Source: Curvibacter sp. (GTDB lineage Bacteria > Pseudomonadota > Gammaproteobacteria > Burkholderiales > Burkholderiaceae_C). From it: DNA of 64,000 nt. Location: contig JAHRYV010000015.1 of NCBI GenBank assembly GCA_020621965.1, positions 1 to 64,000 of the forward strand. Direction: 5' to 3'. Position 1 is the stretch's first letter. Each line of letters starts with the position of its first letter. Below the pieces are notes generated by a model. That model was not told where the DNA came from. It searched no databases and worked only from the letters and a program-made list of their open reading frames with translations. A program made the position numbers and the translations under genes. Positions 49,615 to 58,229 of the stretch are shown here, in pieces.

Positions 49615-50997
49615 ATGAACCGACGCAATTTCTTCAGTGGCGCCGCCCTCACCGCCGTCGCCGCGGCCTCCGTCAGCAAGGTGGCGCTGGCGGCCCTGCC
49701 CGAGCCAGTGCTGATGGACAAACCCGACACCGCGCCGCCGCTGCACCCCGAGAGCGGCCGCCCCTACAACCCCGTGGTCACGCTCAACGGCTGGACCCTG
49801 CCCTGGCGCATGAACAACGGCGTCAAGGAGTTCCACCTGGTGGCCGAGCCCGTGGTGCGCGAGATCGCGCCCGGGATGCGCGCCCACCTGTGGGGCTACA
49901 ACGGCCAGAGCCCGGGCCCCACCATCGAGGTAGTGGAAGGCGACCGCGTGCGCATCTTCGTCACCAACAAGCTGCCCGAGCACACCTCGGTGCACTGGCA
50001 CGGCCAGCGCCTGCCCAACGGCATGGACGGTGTGAGCGGGCTGACCCAGCCCTGGATTCCCGTGGGCAAGACCTTCGTCTACGAGTTCGTGGCCCGGCGG
50101 CCCGGCACCTTCATGTACCACCCGCATGCGGACGAGATGACGCAGATGGCCATGGGCATGATGGGCTTCTGGGTCACGCACCCGAAAACGAAGCATCCGC
50201 TGATCAGCGAGGTGCAGCGCGACTTCTGTTTCCTGCTCAATGCCTTCGACATCGAACCCGGCAGCGCCACGCCCAAAATCAACACCATGCTGGACTTCAA
50301 CCTCTGGACCTGGAACAGCCGCGCCTTCCCCGGCATCGACTCCCTCAACGTACGCCTGGGCGACAAGGTGCGCATCCGCGTGGGCAACCTGACCATGACC
50401 AACCACCCCATACACCTGCACGGCCACGAGTTCGTGGTGACCGGCAGCGACGGCGGTCCCTGGCCGCAAGCGGCGCGCGCGCCGGAGGTGACCACCGACG
50501 TGGCGGTGGGCCAGATGCGGCAATTGGAGTTCGTCGCCGACGAGGAGGGCGACTGGGCCTTCCATTGTCACAAGAGCCACCACACCATGAACCCCATGGG
50601 CCACAACGTGCCCACCATGATCGGCGTCGACCACCGCGGCCTGGTAAGCAAGCTCCAGAAGCTGGTGCCCGACTACATGCTCATGGGCGAACGCGGCATG
50701 GCCGACATGGGGGAGATGGAAATGCCCTTGCCCGACAACACCCTGCCCATGATGACCGGCACCGGCCCCTATGGCCCGTTGGAGATGGGTGGCATGTTCT
50801 CCACGCTCAAGGTGCGCCGCCACCAGAAGGCCGGTGACTACAGCGACCCGGGCTGGTACGCGCAGCCGGCCGGCACCCAGGCCTACGAATGGCTCGACGA
50901 AGCGCCGGCCACGCCGCGCGCCGCCGCGCCCGACAGCGGCCAGCCCGCCGTCGAGCTCAAGGCCGTCAAACCCAATTCACACCTGCAACATCACTGA
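49615..50997 (+). CDS. Multicopper oxidase
   Basis: A 460-residue periplasmic oxidase with a Tat-like N-terminus (MNRRNFFSGAALTAVAAASV). Copper ligands: HTSVHWHGQRLPNG, MYHPHADEMTQMAMGMMG, HPIHLHGHEF and HCHKSHHTMN, covering T1 and trinuclear centres. The distal Met-rich stretch (MADMGEMEMPLPDN) is typical of cuprous oxidases of the CopA/CueO group. It starts 2 bp after the TolC-like gene. Confidence 0.93.
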   Translation: MNRRNFFSGAALTAVAAASVSKVALAALPEPVLMDKPDTAPPLHPESGRPYNPVVTLNGWTLPWRMNNGVKEFHLVAEPVVREIAPGMRAHLWGYNGQSPGPTIEVVEGDRVRIFVTNKLPEHTSVHWHGQRLPNGMDGVSGLTQPWIPVGKTFVYEFVARRPGTFMYHPHADEMTQMAMGMMGFWVTHPKTKHPLISEVQRDFCFLLNAFDIEPGSATPKINTMLDFNLWTWNSRAFPGIDSLNVRLGDKVRIRVGNLTMTNHPIHLHGHEFVVTGSDGGPWPQAARAPEVTTDVAVGQMRQLEFVADEEGDWAFHCHKSHHTMNPMGHNVPTMIGVDHRGLVSKLQKLVPDYMLMGERGMADMGEMEMPLPDNTLPMMTGTGPYGPLEMGGMFSTLKVRRHQKAGDYSDPGWYAQPAGTQAYEWLDEAPATPRAAAPDSGQPAVELKAVKPNSHLQHH

Positions 50998-51004
50998 GGA
51001 CACC

Positions 51005-51490
51005 ATGAAGACACTTGCACTCATCATCGGCGCCGCCCTGCTGGCCGCCACCCCGGCCTGGGCCCACGGCGACAAGCCACACGCACCGTCCCGGGTCGTG
51101 ATCAAGGAGCAGAAGGACTGGGGCATCGCCGGCGAGGCCAGGCAGGTCACGCGCACCATCACGCTGACCATGACCGACGATATGCGCTTCACGCCCGACC
51201 GCATCGAGGTCAGGCAGGGCGAGACCGTGCGCCTGCGCCTGCGCAACACGGGCAAGCTGCTGCACGAGCTGGTGCTCGGCACACCCAAGGAACTGATGGC
51301 GCATGCCGAGCAGATGCTCAAGCACCCGGGCATGGAGCACGAGGAGCCCTATATGGCGCACGTGCAGCCCGGCCAGCGCGGCGAGATCATCTGGACCTTC
51401 AACCGCGCCGGTTTATTCGAGTTCGCCTGCCTGATCGCCGGCCACTTCCAGGCCGGCATGAAGGGCACCATCACCGTCCGTCCCAACTGA
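51005..51490 (+). CDS. Plastocyanin/azurin-like cupredoxin
   Basis: A 161-residue periplasmic blue-copper-type protein with signal MKTLALIIGAALLAATPAWA. Cu ligands: His in LLHELVLGTPKEL, and the C-terminal FEFACLIAGHFQAGMKG with Cys-x4-His-x4-Met, the type 1 copper spacing. The loop HAEQMLKHPGMEHEEPYMAH is Met/His-rich and may bind extra copper. It starts 7 bp after the oxidase and likely exchanges electrons or Cu with it. Confidence 0.9.
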   Translation: MKTLALIIGAALLAATPAWAHGDKPHAPSRVVIKEQKDWGIAGEARQVTRTITLTMTDDMRFTPDRIEVRQGETVRLRLRNTGKLLHELVLGTPKELMAHAEQMLKHPGMEHEEPYMAHVQPGQRGEIIWTFNRAGLFEFACLIAGHFQAGMKGTITVRPN

Positions 51491-51502
51491 GAGGAGAGAA
51501 CC

Positions 51503-51976
51503 ATGAACCGACGCAAACTCTTGCAGACCTCCTTTGCCCTGGCGGCCGGCACCCTGGCCGGCCTCGGCCTGGCGGCCCAGCCCGCACGCCCCGTGGTCGA
51601 GGTCTGGAAGACGGCCAGCTGCGGCTGCTGCCACGACTGGATCAAACACCTGCAGGACCAGGGTTTCGAGGTCCAGACCCACGACGTCAGCAACGCCACC
51701 AAAAACGACTACCGCCGCCGCCTGGGGCTGGCCGACAAGTTCGGCTCCTGCCACACCGCGCTGGTGAGCGGTTATGTGATCGAAGGCCATGTGCCGGCGC
51801 GCGAGATCCGCCGTCTGCTCAAGGACAAACCGCGCGCCCTGGGTCTGGCCGTGCCCGGCATGCCCATCGGCTCGCCCGGCATGGACGGCCCGGACTACGG
51901 CGGCCACAAGGATGCCTACGACGTGCTGCTGGTGCAGCGCGGCGGCACCGCCAGCGTGTTCCAGTCTTACCGATAA
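51503..51976 (+). CDS. DUF411 metal-binding protein
   Basis: A 157-residue exported protein with a Tat-like start (MNRRKLLQTSFALAAGTLAG). The mature thioredoxin-like DUF411 domain carries WKTASCGCCHDWIKHL, then SCHTALVSGYVIEGHVPARE. Cys and His fit copper binding. DUF411 proteins are frequent in copper or silver resistance clusters. 12 bp after the cupredoxin gene. Confidence 0.88.
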   Translation: MNRRKLLQTSFALAAGTLAGLGLAAQPARPVVEVWKTASCGCCHDWIKHLQDQGFEVQTHDVSNATKNDYRRRLGLADKFGSCHTALVSGYVIEGHVPAREIRRLLKDKPRALGLAVPGMPIGSPGMDGPDYGGHKDAYDVLLVQRGGTASVFQSYR

Positions 51977-52005
51977 TTCCCGTTTCGCCTCCCATGCAAT
52001 TCACC

Positions 52006-52359
52006 ATGAAAAAACACACCATCCTCCTCTGCTCCCTGCTGGCCGTGGCCGCCCCCGCGCTGGCCCAGAGCCATGGCCATGGCCACGACAGCCCGGCCCC
52101 TGCGGTCCAGCTCGCCCAGGCCGCGGCCGGGCGCCCCCAGGTCGAAGCCCTGGTGCGCACGGTCGACAAATCAGCGAAGAAGATCACGCTCAAACACGGG
52201 GACATTCCCAACCTCGACATGGGCCCCATGACCATGGTGTTCCAGGTGCAGGACCCCGCGCTGCTGGACAAGGTCAAGGCCGGCGACACCGTGCGCTTCA
52301 CGGCCGACAAGGTCAAGGGCGCCTACACGGTGCTCACGATCGAGCCGGTGCAGAAGTAA
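52006..52359 (+). CDS. CusF-like periplasmic copper-binding protein
   Basis: A 117-residue protein with signal MKKHTILLCSLLAVAAPALA, His-rich linker (SHGHGHDS), and a CusF/OB-fold domain with ITLKHGDIPNLDMGPMTMVF. The His and two Met used in CusF are present; the Trp capping the copper is Gly here. Start at 52006 chosen over 51994 for a better signal. Last gene of the copper block. Confidence 0.85.
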   Translation: MKKHTILLCSLLAVAAPALAQSHGHGHDSPAPAVQLAQAAAGRPQVEALVRTVDKSAKKITLKHGDIPNLDMGPMTMVFQVQDPALLDKVKAGDTVRFTADKVKGAYTVLTIEPVQK

Positions 52360-52528
52360 GCCCGAAGTAAAGGCCTGTGCTGGATCTTGCCTTCCTCGGC
52401 TAATCGGCCTGATGCGGACGACTCAAGCTGGTTGGCTGGGAAGGGGCGGCAGGAGGCAAGACTTGTCACCCGACACTTGTTTGTACATCGCATCTCCAAC
52501 CGCTTGCAGGGCATCTGTATGCACCTAC

Positions 52529-53275
52529 CTACTGCTCGCCATCAAGTCCCATCTCGCGCACCTTGCGCTTAGTAGACACCACCAGCTCTTGCACGGTCTG
52601 CTTCGATGCCTCGTGGGCCTGTTCCACATCGGCTATTTCTAGCAACATCGAATACATACGCTTGGCGCCCTCGACGTCGCCCTCAATATAAAACCAGTCA
52701 CCCAGCAACTCAAGCAGCTGCGCGCCATACCGGCAGTGCAGGGGAGGCAGCACTTGCAGGTATGGTCGCGACCACTCGTACGTCGCCTGAGGACTCATAT
52801 CGGGGTCCATAGACGTAACGATGTAGAAATAGGCGGCAAATAGCGCATCCTCCGGTTCGCACTTGCTGCAGGTGTCATACGCTTGGATAGCGCGCCGGAA
52901 CTGGATGTGGGCGGTGGCGTCTTCGTTCGCACAAATCGCAATCCAGCCTGCCACAGCCTCGGCTGTAGCCCACGCAGAGCTAAGCTCTGCATCACCTAGC
53001 GCCACAGCCGCGGTGCTTCGCAAGTCTGGAAGAATCTCATTGAGCAGGCCCTTGGCCTGAATATGCCGCTCGTCACTTCCCAGCACCATGCACCCACCGA
53101 TCCATGCTTTGAGGATCAGACCTTCGCGAACTCCTTGCGAGCTCTCACTAAGCTGCTTTAACGCATCCATAAGCAGGCCTTCTGCTTGTTCATGCGTTCC
53201 ACCTGCGCGTAGTACGGCCAAGGCGCCCTCTAAAGCGCGATCCGGATCTGAAAGGTTAGAGCACCAATTTTGCAT
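52529..53275 (-). CDS. Helical-repeat (TPR-like) protein of unknown function (248 aa)
   Basis: Soluble all-helical protein with staggered helix pairs (DRALEGALAVLRAGGTHEQA, SAWATAEAVAGWIAICANED, YGAQLLELLGDWFYIEGDVE) resembling degenerate TPR or SEL1-like repeats. No family recognised. Codon use and GC are lower than in the copper block and downstream genes. Divergent from the nuclease-like gene across 108 bp. No attC cores were found around it. Confidence 0.7.
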   Translation of the reverse strand: MQNWCSNLSDPDRALEGALAVLRAGGTHEQAEGLLMDALKQLSESSQGVREGLILKAWIGGCMVLGSDERHIQAKGLLNEILPDLRSTAAVALGDAELSSAWATAEAVAGWIAICANEDATAHIQFRRAIQAYDTCSKCEPEDALFAAYFYIVTSMDPDMSPQATYEWSRPYLQVLPPLHCRYGAQLLELLGDWFYIEGDVEGAKRMYSMLLEIADVEQAHEASKQTVQELVVSTKRKVREMGLDGEQ

Positions 53276-53383
53276 GCTAGCTGATGATTCTTTGGGAAGA
53301 CCTCGTATTCAAACGAGGCTGGAACTCGTGGCGGAAATATACTCATTCGTCGCATGATCGGAGCCACATAAGGAGGACGACAG

Positions 53384-54160
53384 ATGAGTTTCCAAAACGT
53401 AGCGGAGCTCAAGTCCGCGTTGGCCGCGACTACCCCGCCACGACTGGGACGCTTCGGCGAGAAGATCTACGCGCTGTTTATGCAACAGCAAGGACACACC
53501 ATCGAGGGCCTGCATAAGGAAAAAGCTGACTTCAAGGTCCAAGACTTAGGCCGCGTCGACGTCAAGACCAGAGGCTTTGGCAGCCCAACCGCCCGTACCC
53601 GCCTCCGAGTCCCCAATACGATCTACTGCTTTGTGGATCTGCATGCCTCGCACATCGTGCTGACTCACGAAGATAGCGCAGGGCGCGTCATCCGACCCAC
53701 CGAAACCGTCGACTGGGAGCAAGCGCTGGCTTACTGGAACGACCTGAACTATCGATTGACCTCTGCCAAGAGTGAGTTGAAAGAGAGAATTCTTCTCCAG
53801 ACCGACGAACTAAGGCGCTGGATCGAAGAACACTGGAAGCTGAAAGCTGCCGTCGTCTACCGCGAAGGGCGCGCAACGCAGGAGAGTATGACTTCCGGGA
53901 AAAACCCATGGGGACCGATCACCTTCTACGAATGGCCCACAGCCAAAAGGTTCATCGATCTCAAGGTACTCGCATATTTTGACGGCGACAGCATCTACCA
54001 AATCATGGCTTACCCCATCGACCGACGCGAGGAAATAGACTGGAAGGAAGGGCGCACCAAGAAGGACACCAAGAGCTTCGACCCCAAGACCATACATCCT
54101 AAGTTCGTCTTTGCCGATATCCAGACCTTCAAACAAGACTTCCCAAAACGCTTCCTGTAA
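53384..54160 (+). CDS. Predicted PD-(D/E)XK-type nuclease (258 aa)
   Basis: The N-terminal 70 residues show Glu26 in RFGEKIYALF, Asp49 in KADFKVQDLG and RVDVKTRG with Asp59-x-Lys61: the alpha-beta-beta core of restriction-endonuclease-like nucleases. The rest (Trp/Lys-rich, e.g. FYEWPTAKRFIDLKVLAYFD) has no recognised domain. GGAGG precedes the ATG. A role in host defence or mobile DNA is possible from its island setting; no methylase is next to it. Confidence 0.65.
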   Translation: MSFQNVAELKSALAATTPPRLGRFGEKIYALFMQQQGHTIEGLHKEKADFKVQDLGRVDVKTRGFGSPTARTRLRVPNTIYCFVDLHASHIVLTHEDSAGRVIRPTETVDWEQALAYWNDLNYRLTSAKSELKERILLQTDELRRWIEEHWKLKAAVVYREGRATQESMTSGKNPWGPITFYEWPTAKRFIDLKVLAYFDGDSIYQIMAYPIDRREEIDWKEGRTKKDTKSFDPKTIHPKFVFADIQTFKQDFPKRFL

Positions 54161-54447
54161 GCCAGGGTCGCCACACAAGAGAAAGCATTGGGGGCAGATT
54201 TTTCCTTTTTGCCACATCTCGTGTCGGTCGTCTCATCGGCCACAGAGAAGGAGAGCAGTACCGCTGCGCCCGGCAACGAAGTAGAACCCAAGGCGGCCAG
54301 TCGCCGATCGGCAGCTAGTCTTTGCATGCCCCCGATGTCTCCCTCCACGTACGACCTCCAGTCGCCATGCTGAGATGCAACGGTCATGACGTAGAAGGCC
54401 GACAGCTCGAATTCCCCTCACTGCCGTTCGAGACAATCCGGTAGTCA
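54161..54447. other. Gene-free stretch right of the nuclease gene
   Basis: 287 bp with no ORF I can support, no hairpin of note and no repeat. A minus-strand frame (MTVASQHGDWRSYVEGDIGG...) is open here but runs antisense into the nuclease gene; it might be a decayed gene end. Confidence 0.3.
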
Positions 54448-55536
54448 TCAGAACAGGCTGCTCTGCCCCCGCGCCAGGCCGGGGCGGAACTGCGTGAGGT
54501 CCAATTCCGCCTGCTCGCGGTTCAGGCCGTAACGCGCGCAGGCCTTGTGGAAACGCTGGCGGATCAGGTCGGCCCACAGGCCGCTGCCCTGCATGCGGGT
54601 GGCGAAGTCGCTGTCGTAATCCTGGCCGCCGCGCATCTCGCGCAGGCGCGCCATCACGCGCGCGGCGCGCTGCGGGTAGTGCAGCTCCAGCCACTGCTGG
54701 AACAGCTCGTTGAGCTCCCACGGCAGGCGCAGCACGCTGTAGAAGGCGCTGCGCGCACCGGCCTGCGCCGCCGCTTCCAGCACCTGCTCCATGTCCTCGT
54801 TGAGGAAGGGAATCTGCGGCGCCACGCTCACGCCCACCGGCACACCGGCCTGGGCCAGCGTACGGATGGTGCGCAGGCGGCGCTGCGGCGAGGCGGCACG
54901 CGGCTCCAGCCGGCGCGCCAGCTCGCCGTCCAGCGTGGTGATGGTGACGTAGACCGCCGCCAGCCGATCGGCCGCCATGGGGGCGATCAGGTCCAGATCG
55001 CGCTCGACGCCGCTGGACTTGGTGATGACGGCAAAGGGATGGCGAGCCTCGCGCAGCACCTCGATCAGTGCGCGCGTGAGCCGCAGCTCGCGCTCCACCG
55101 GCTGGTAGCAGTCGGTGGCCGAGCCCAGCACGATCAGACCCGGCTGGTAGGACCGCGCGCACAACTCGCGCCGCAGCTGCTCGGCCAGCCCACGCTTGGC
55201 GATGATCACACGCTCGAAATCCAGCCCCGGCGACAGCCCCAGGTAGCTGTGCGTGGGCCGCGCATAGCAGTAGCTGCAGCCGTGCTCGCAGCCGCGGTAG
55301 GGGTTGACGGAGCGGTCGAAGGCGATGTCCGGCGAGTCGTTGCGCACCAGCGCGCTGCGCGCGTCTTCCCAGCGCACTTCGGTCGGCAGCTTCGGGGCGG
55401 CGCCCTGCAGCGCCTCGTCCCAGGTCGACCAGCCGTCGTCGAAGGCCGCGCGCGTATCGCGCTCGAAGCGGTGCGCCATGCGCGTGGCGGCGCCGCGCCC
55501 CTTGAGGGCCTGCACGGGAATGTTGAAATCGGTCAT
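54448..55536 (-). CDS. PA0069-family radical SAM protein, LexA box upstream
   Basis: A 362-residue radical SAM protein of the Rv2578c/PA0069 group, related to spore photoproduct lyase-like enzymes. The cluster motif is CEHGCSYC (Cys-x3-Cys-x2-Cys) within NPYRGCEHGCSYCYARPTH. It also has GSATDCYQPVERELRLTR and VITKSSGVERDL. A LexA-type box lies 2 bases before the ATG, consistent with the SOS regulation known for PA0069 in Pseudomonas. A DNA-repair role is inferred. Confidence 0.9.
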   Translation of the reverse strand: MTDFNIPVQALKGRGAATRMAHRFERDTRAAFDDGWSTWDEALQGAAPKLPTEVRWEDARSALVRNDSPDIAFDRSVNPYRGCEHGCSYCYARPTHSYLGLSPGLDFERVIIAKRGLAEQLRRELCARSYQPGLIVLGSATDCYQPVERELRLTRALIEVLREARHPFAVITKSSGVERDLDLIAPMAADRLAAVYVTITTLDGELARRLEPRAASPQRRLRTIRTLAQAGVPVGVSVAPQIPFLNEDMEQVLEAAAQAGARSAFYSVLRLPWELNELFQQWLELHYPQRAARVMARLREMRGGQDYDSDFATRMQGSGLWADLIRQRFHKACARYGLNREQAELDLTQFRPGLARGQSSLF

Positions 55537-55538
55537 GA

Positions 55539-55554
55539 CTGTATGAATATACAG
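55539..55554 (-). promoter_or_regulatory. LexA (SOS) operator
   Basis: CTGT-ATGAATAT-ACAG is a full CTGT-N8-ACAG palindrome. It sits 2 bp upstream of the radical SAM start codon and contains a -10-like TATATT on the minus strand (55551 to 55546). Such a promoter would start transcription at or within 3 bases of the ATG, giving a nearly leaderless message; no ribosome-binding site is seen. Confidence 0.78.
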
Positions 55555-55634
55555 TTTCCGACTCCGATCCGCCAGGCCGGTGCCCGACCCGCTGGCAGGG
55601 TTCAGAATGCGACATCTGCACCAGAACCATCACC

Positions 55635-56015
55635 ATGCCCGTCCAACCTTTTGAGTTCTCGGCCCGCCTGCGCAGCGTGCGTTACGCCCTCGCCGGCCTG
55701 CGCACGCTGCTGCACACCCAGCACAACGCCTGGATCCACGCGGTGGCCACGGTCGCCGTGGTCGGCGCCGGCGCTTACTTCGACCTGTCCCCGCCCGAAT
55801 GGCTCTGGCTGGTGCTGGCCATGGCGCTGGTCTGGACGGCCGAGGCCTTCAACACCGCGCTCGAACTGCTGGCCGACGCGGTGACGCAGGAGCAGCACCC
55901 GCTGATCGGCCAGGCCAAGGACGTGGCGGCCGGCGCCGTCCTGCTGGCGGCCCTGGCGGCGCTGGTCATCGGCGTGCTGGTGCTGGGGCCCCATGTGCTG
56001 CGGCGTCTGGCCTGA
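55635..56015 (+). CDS. dgkA: Diacylglycerol kinase
   Basis: Small inner-membrane kinase of 126 residues with three helices. Conserved DgkA motif: WTAEAFNTALELLADAVTQE with the later KDVAAGAVLLAAL. It phosphorylates diacylglycerol (or undecaprenol in some species). Typical length. It lies 15 bp before the methyltransferase gene. Confidence 0.93.
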   Translation: MPVQPFEFSARLRSVRYALAGLRTLLHTQHNAWIHAVATVAVVGAGAYFDLSPPEWLWLVLAMALVWTAEAFNTALELLADAVTQEQHPLIGQAKDVAAGAVLLAALAALVIGVLVLGPHVLRRLA

Positions 56016-56030
56016 ACGCGGAAGACCGTC

Positions 56031-56633
56031 ATGAGCACCTCGGCCACCGTCGACTTCTTCGAGCGGCAGTTCCAGCGCCAGGTGCGCGCCGCCGAATTGC
56101 AACTCAACCCCTTCGAGCAGGGCGCGCTGCCCTTTCTGCGCGGCCGGGTGCTGGACTTCGGCAGCGGCATGGGCAACCTGGCGGTAGCTGCCGCGCGCCA
56201 GGGCTGCAGCGTGCTGGCCCTGGACGCCAGCACGACGGCCATCGAACACCTGCGCCAGCGTGCCCACACCGAGGGCCTGGCCGTCGAGGCCCGGCAGGCC
56301 GAACTGGCGGACTACCAGTTGCAGGAGGACTTCGACGCCGTCGCCGCCATCGGCCTGCTGATGTTCCTGGACTGCGCGCACGCCCTGCGCCAGCTGGCCC
56401 AGCTGCAACAACACCTGCGGCCCGGCGGCGTTTTTGTCCTCAACCTGCTGGTGCAGGGCACCACCTACCTTGACCTCTTCGATCCGCAGCAGCACTGCCT
56501 GCTGCCCGCCCAGCAGTGGCTGGACCACTTCGACGGCTGGTCGATCGAACGCCGCGAGACGCAGGACTTCCCCGCGCCGGGCGAACGTGTCAAGTCCTTC
56601 CTCACGCTGATCGCCCGCAAGCCCGGCGGCTGA
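56031..56633 (+). CDS. Class I SAM-dependent methyltransferase
   Basis: A 200-residue protein with motif [21 protein letters not shown], acidic loop VLALDAST, and the [14 protein letters not shown] motif IV region; the tail resembles TehB-like methyltransferases. Substrate unknown. Fifteen bases after dgkA. Confidence 0.85.
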   Translation: MSTSATVDFFERQFQRQVRAAELQLNPFEQGALPFLRGRVLDFGSGMGNLAVAAARQGCSVLALDASTTAIEHLRQRAHTEGLAVEARQAELADYQLQEDFDAVAAIGLLMFLDCAHALRQLAQLQQHLRPGGVFVLNLLVQGTTYLDLFDPQQHCLLPAQQWLDHFDGWSIERRETQDFPAPGERVKSFLTLIARKPGG

Positions 56634-56754
56634 GCACCGACTGAGCACCGACTGTCGCGCCGACGCCGCACTCCGTCGCCTGGTGCGGGTGCTGGCGGGG
56701 CCTCTGCGCGACCTTGCCGCTATAGTGGCCGCATCGTCCTGCCGCCCTACCCGC

Positions 56755-57180
56755 ATGAGCCTGAGCACAGCCCGTTTTCACCACCCGCCCCTGGCCCGCC
56801 TGCTGACCGGCGGCTTCTGCGTCCTGGCCCTGCTGGTGCTCAGTGCTTGCGGCAGCGCCCCGAAGTCCGGTGGCAGCGTCTCCAGCGGTCACACGGAAGC
56901 CGGCATGGCCTCCTACTACGGCAACGAGTTCCACGGCCGCAAGACCGCCAACGGCGAGCGCTTCGACCAGGGCAAGCTGACGGCGGCGCACCGCACCATG
57001 CCCTTCGGCACCCGGGTCAAGGTCACCAACACCCAGAACGGCCGCAGCGTGGTGGTGCGTATCAACGACCGCGGCCCCTTCGCCAAGGGGCGCATCATCG
57101 ACCTCTCCAGCTCGGCCTTCAAGTCCATCGCCAGCATCAATGCCGGCGTGGTGCCGGTGCGCGTGCAGGTCATCGAATAA
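56755..57180 (+). CDS. rlpA: RlpA-like septal ring lytic lipoprotein
   Basis: A 141-residue lipoprotein (lipobox LLVLSAC) with a DPBB domain: [36 protein letters not shown] and [20 protein letters not shown]. No C-terminal SPOR domain, so shorter than the E. coli protein. It may cleave naked glycan strands during division. The ATG at 56755 fits the signal; upstream frame is excluded. Confidence 0.9.
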   Translation: MSLSTARFHHPPLARLLTGGFCVLALLVLSACGSAPKSGGSVSSGHTEAGMASYYGNEFHGRKTANGERFDQGKLTAAHRTMPFGTRVKVTNTQNGRSVVVRINDRGPFAKGRIIDLSSSAFKSIASINAGVVPVRVQVIE

Positions 57181-57205
57181 TTCTGCTGCTGCGCATAATC
57201 AGCGC

Positions 57206-58213
57206 ATGAGCACTGCCCCGTCCCTGCCCTACTCGGGCGCCATCACCGACGTGGCCGGCATCGAAGTCGGCCACTACAGCGAAACGCGCCGCCCCACCGG
57301 CTGCAGTGTGGTCATCGCGCGCCAGGGCGCCGTGGCCGGTGTCGATGTACGCGGCGCTGCACCCGGCACGCGCGAGACCGACCTGCTGCAACCGGCCAAC
57401 CTGGTGCAGCAGGTGCACGCCGTGCTGCTGGCCGGCGGCAGCGCCTGGGGCCTGGACGCGGCCGGCGGCGTGATGCGCTGGCTGGAAGAAAACCGCATCG
57501 GCCTGGACACCGGCTACGGCCTGGTGCCCATCGTGCCGGCGGCGGTGCTGTTCGATCTGGGCGTGGGTGATGCCCGCATCCGACCCGACGCCCAGGCCGG
57601 CTACCAGGCCTGCGTCGCCGCGAGCCGGCAGGCACCGGCACAAGGCAATGTGGGCGCCGGCAGCGGCGCGCTGGTGGGCAAGCTGCTGGGCCACGCGCGC
57701 GCCATGAAGGGTGGCATCGGCAGCGCCTCGGTGTCCGCAGGCGGCTGCACCGTCGGCGCCCTGATCGCCTGCAACGCCGTGGGCGACGTGCTGGAGCCGG
57801 CCAGCGGCCGGCTGCTGGCCGGCGCGCGCAGCGAAGACGGGCTCCGGCTGCTCGGCACACGCGATGCCCTGCTGCAAGGCCAACTGCCGCAGCAGCTGCT
57901 GACCGGCACCAACACCACCATCGGCGTCATCGCCACCGACGCCGTGCTCACCAAAGCGCAGGCGCAGCGCCTGGCCCAGGTGGCGCACGACGGCCTGGCG
58001 CGCGCCATCAACCCGGTGCACACCCTGTTCGACGGCGACACCCTGTTCGCCCTGGGCACCGGTGCCAGCGGCAAAAACGCCGACATGCTGCTGCTGGCCA
58101 CACTGGCGGCCGAAGCCACGGCGCGTGCCACCGTGAATGCCGTGCACGCGGCCCAGGGCCTGCGCCTGGGCGACCAGCACTGGCCGGCCTGCACCGAACT
58201 TCTGCCTCACTGA
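57206..58213 (+). CDS. P1 family (DmpA-like) aminopeptidase
   Basis: A 335-residue Ntn-like hydrolase of the P1/DmpA group that self-cleaves: GIEVGHYSETRRPTGCSVVI, LLAGGSAWGLDAAGGV, GNVGAGSGALVGK and NTTIGVIATDAVLTKAQAQR. The nucleophile expected at the Gly-Ser/Thr cleavage site is Thr in TGTNTT. D-amino acid or beta-peptide hydrolysis is known for relatives; substrate here unknown. Confidence 0.85.
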   Translation: MSTAPSLPYSGAITDVAGIEVGHYSETRRPTGCSVVIARQGAVAGVDVRGAAPGTRETDLLQPANLVQQVHAVLLAGGSAWGLDAAGGVMRWLEENRIGLDTGYGLVPIVPAAVLFDLGVGDARIRPDAQAGYQACVAASRQAPAQGNVGAGSGALVGKLLGHARAMKGGIGSASVSAGGCTVGALIACNAVGDVLEPASGRLLAGARSEDGLRLLGTRDALLQGQLPQQLLTGTNTTIGVIATDAVLTKAQAQRLAQVAHDGLARAINPVHTLFDGDTLFALGTGASGKNADMLLLATLAAEATARATVNAVHAAQGLRLGDQHWPACTELLPH

Positions 58214-58229
58214 TCCCGGGACCGCCCCC

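Noticed and set aside
52360-53383. A third attC cassette around the helical-repeat gene
   Set aside because: Searched for RYYYAAC/GTTRRRY pairs at both ends; single hits only, not reverse-complementary and wrongly spaced.
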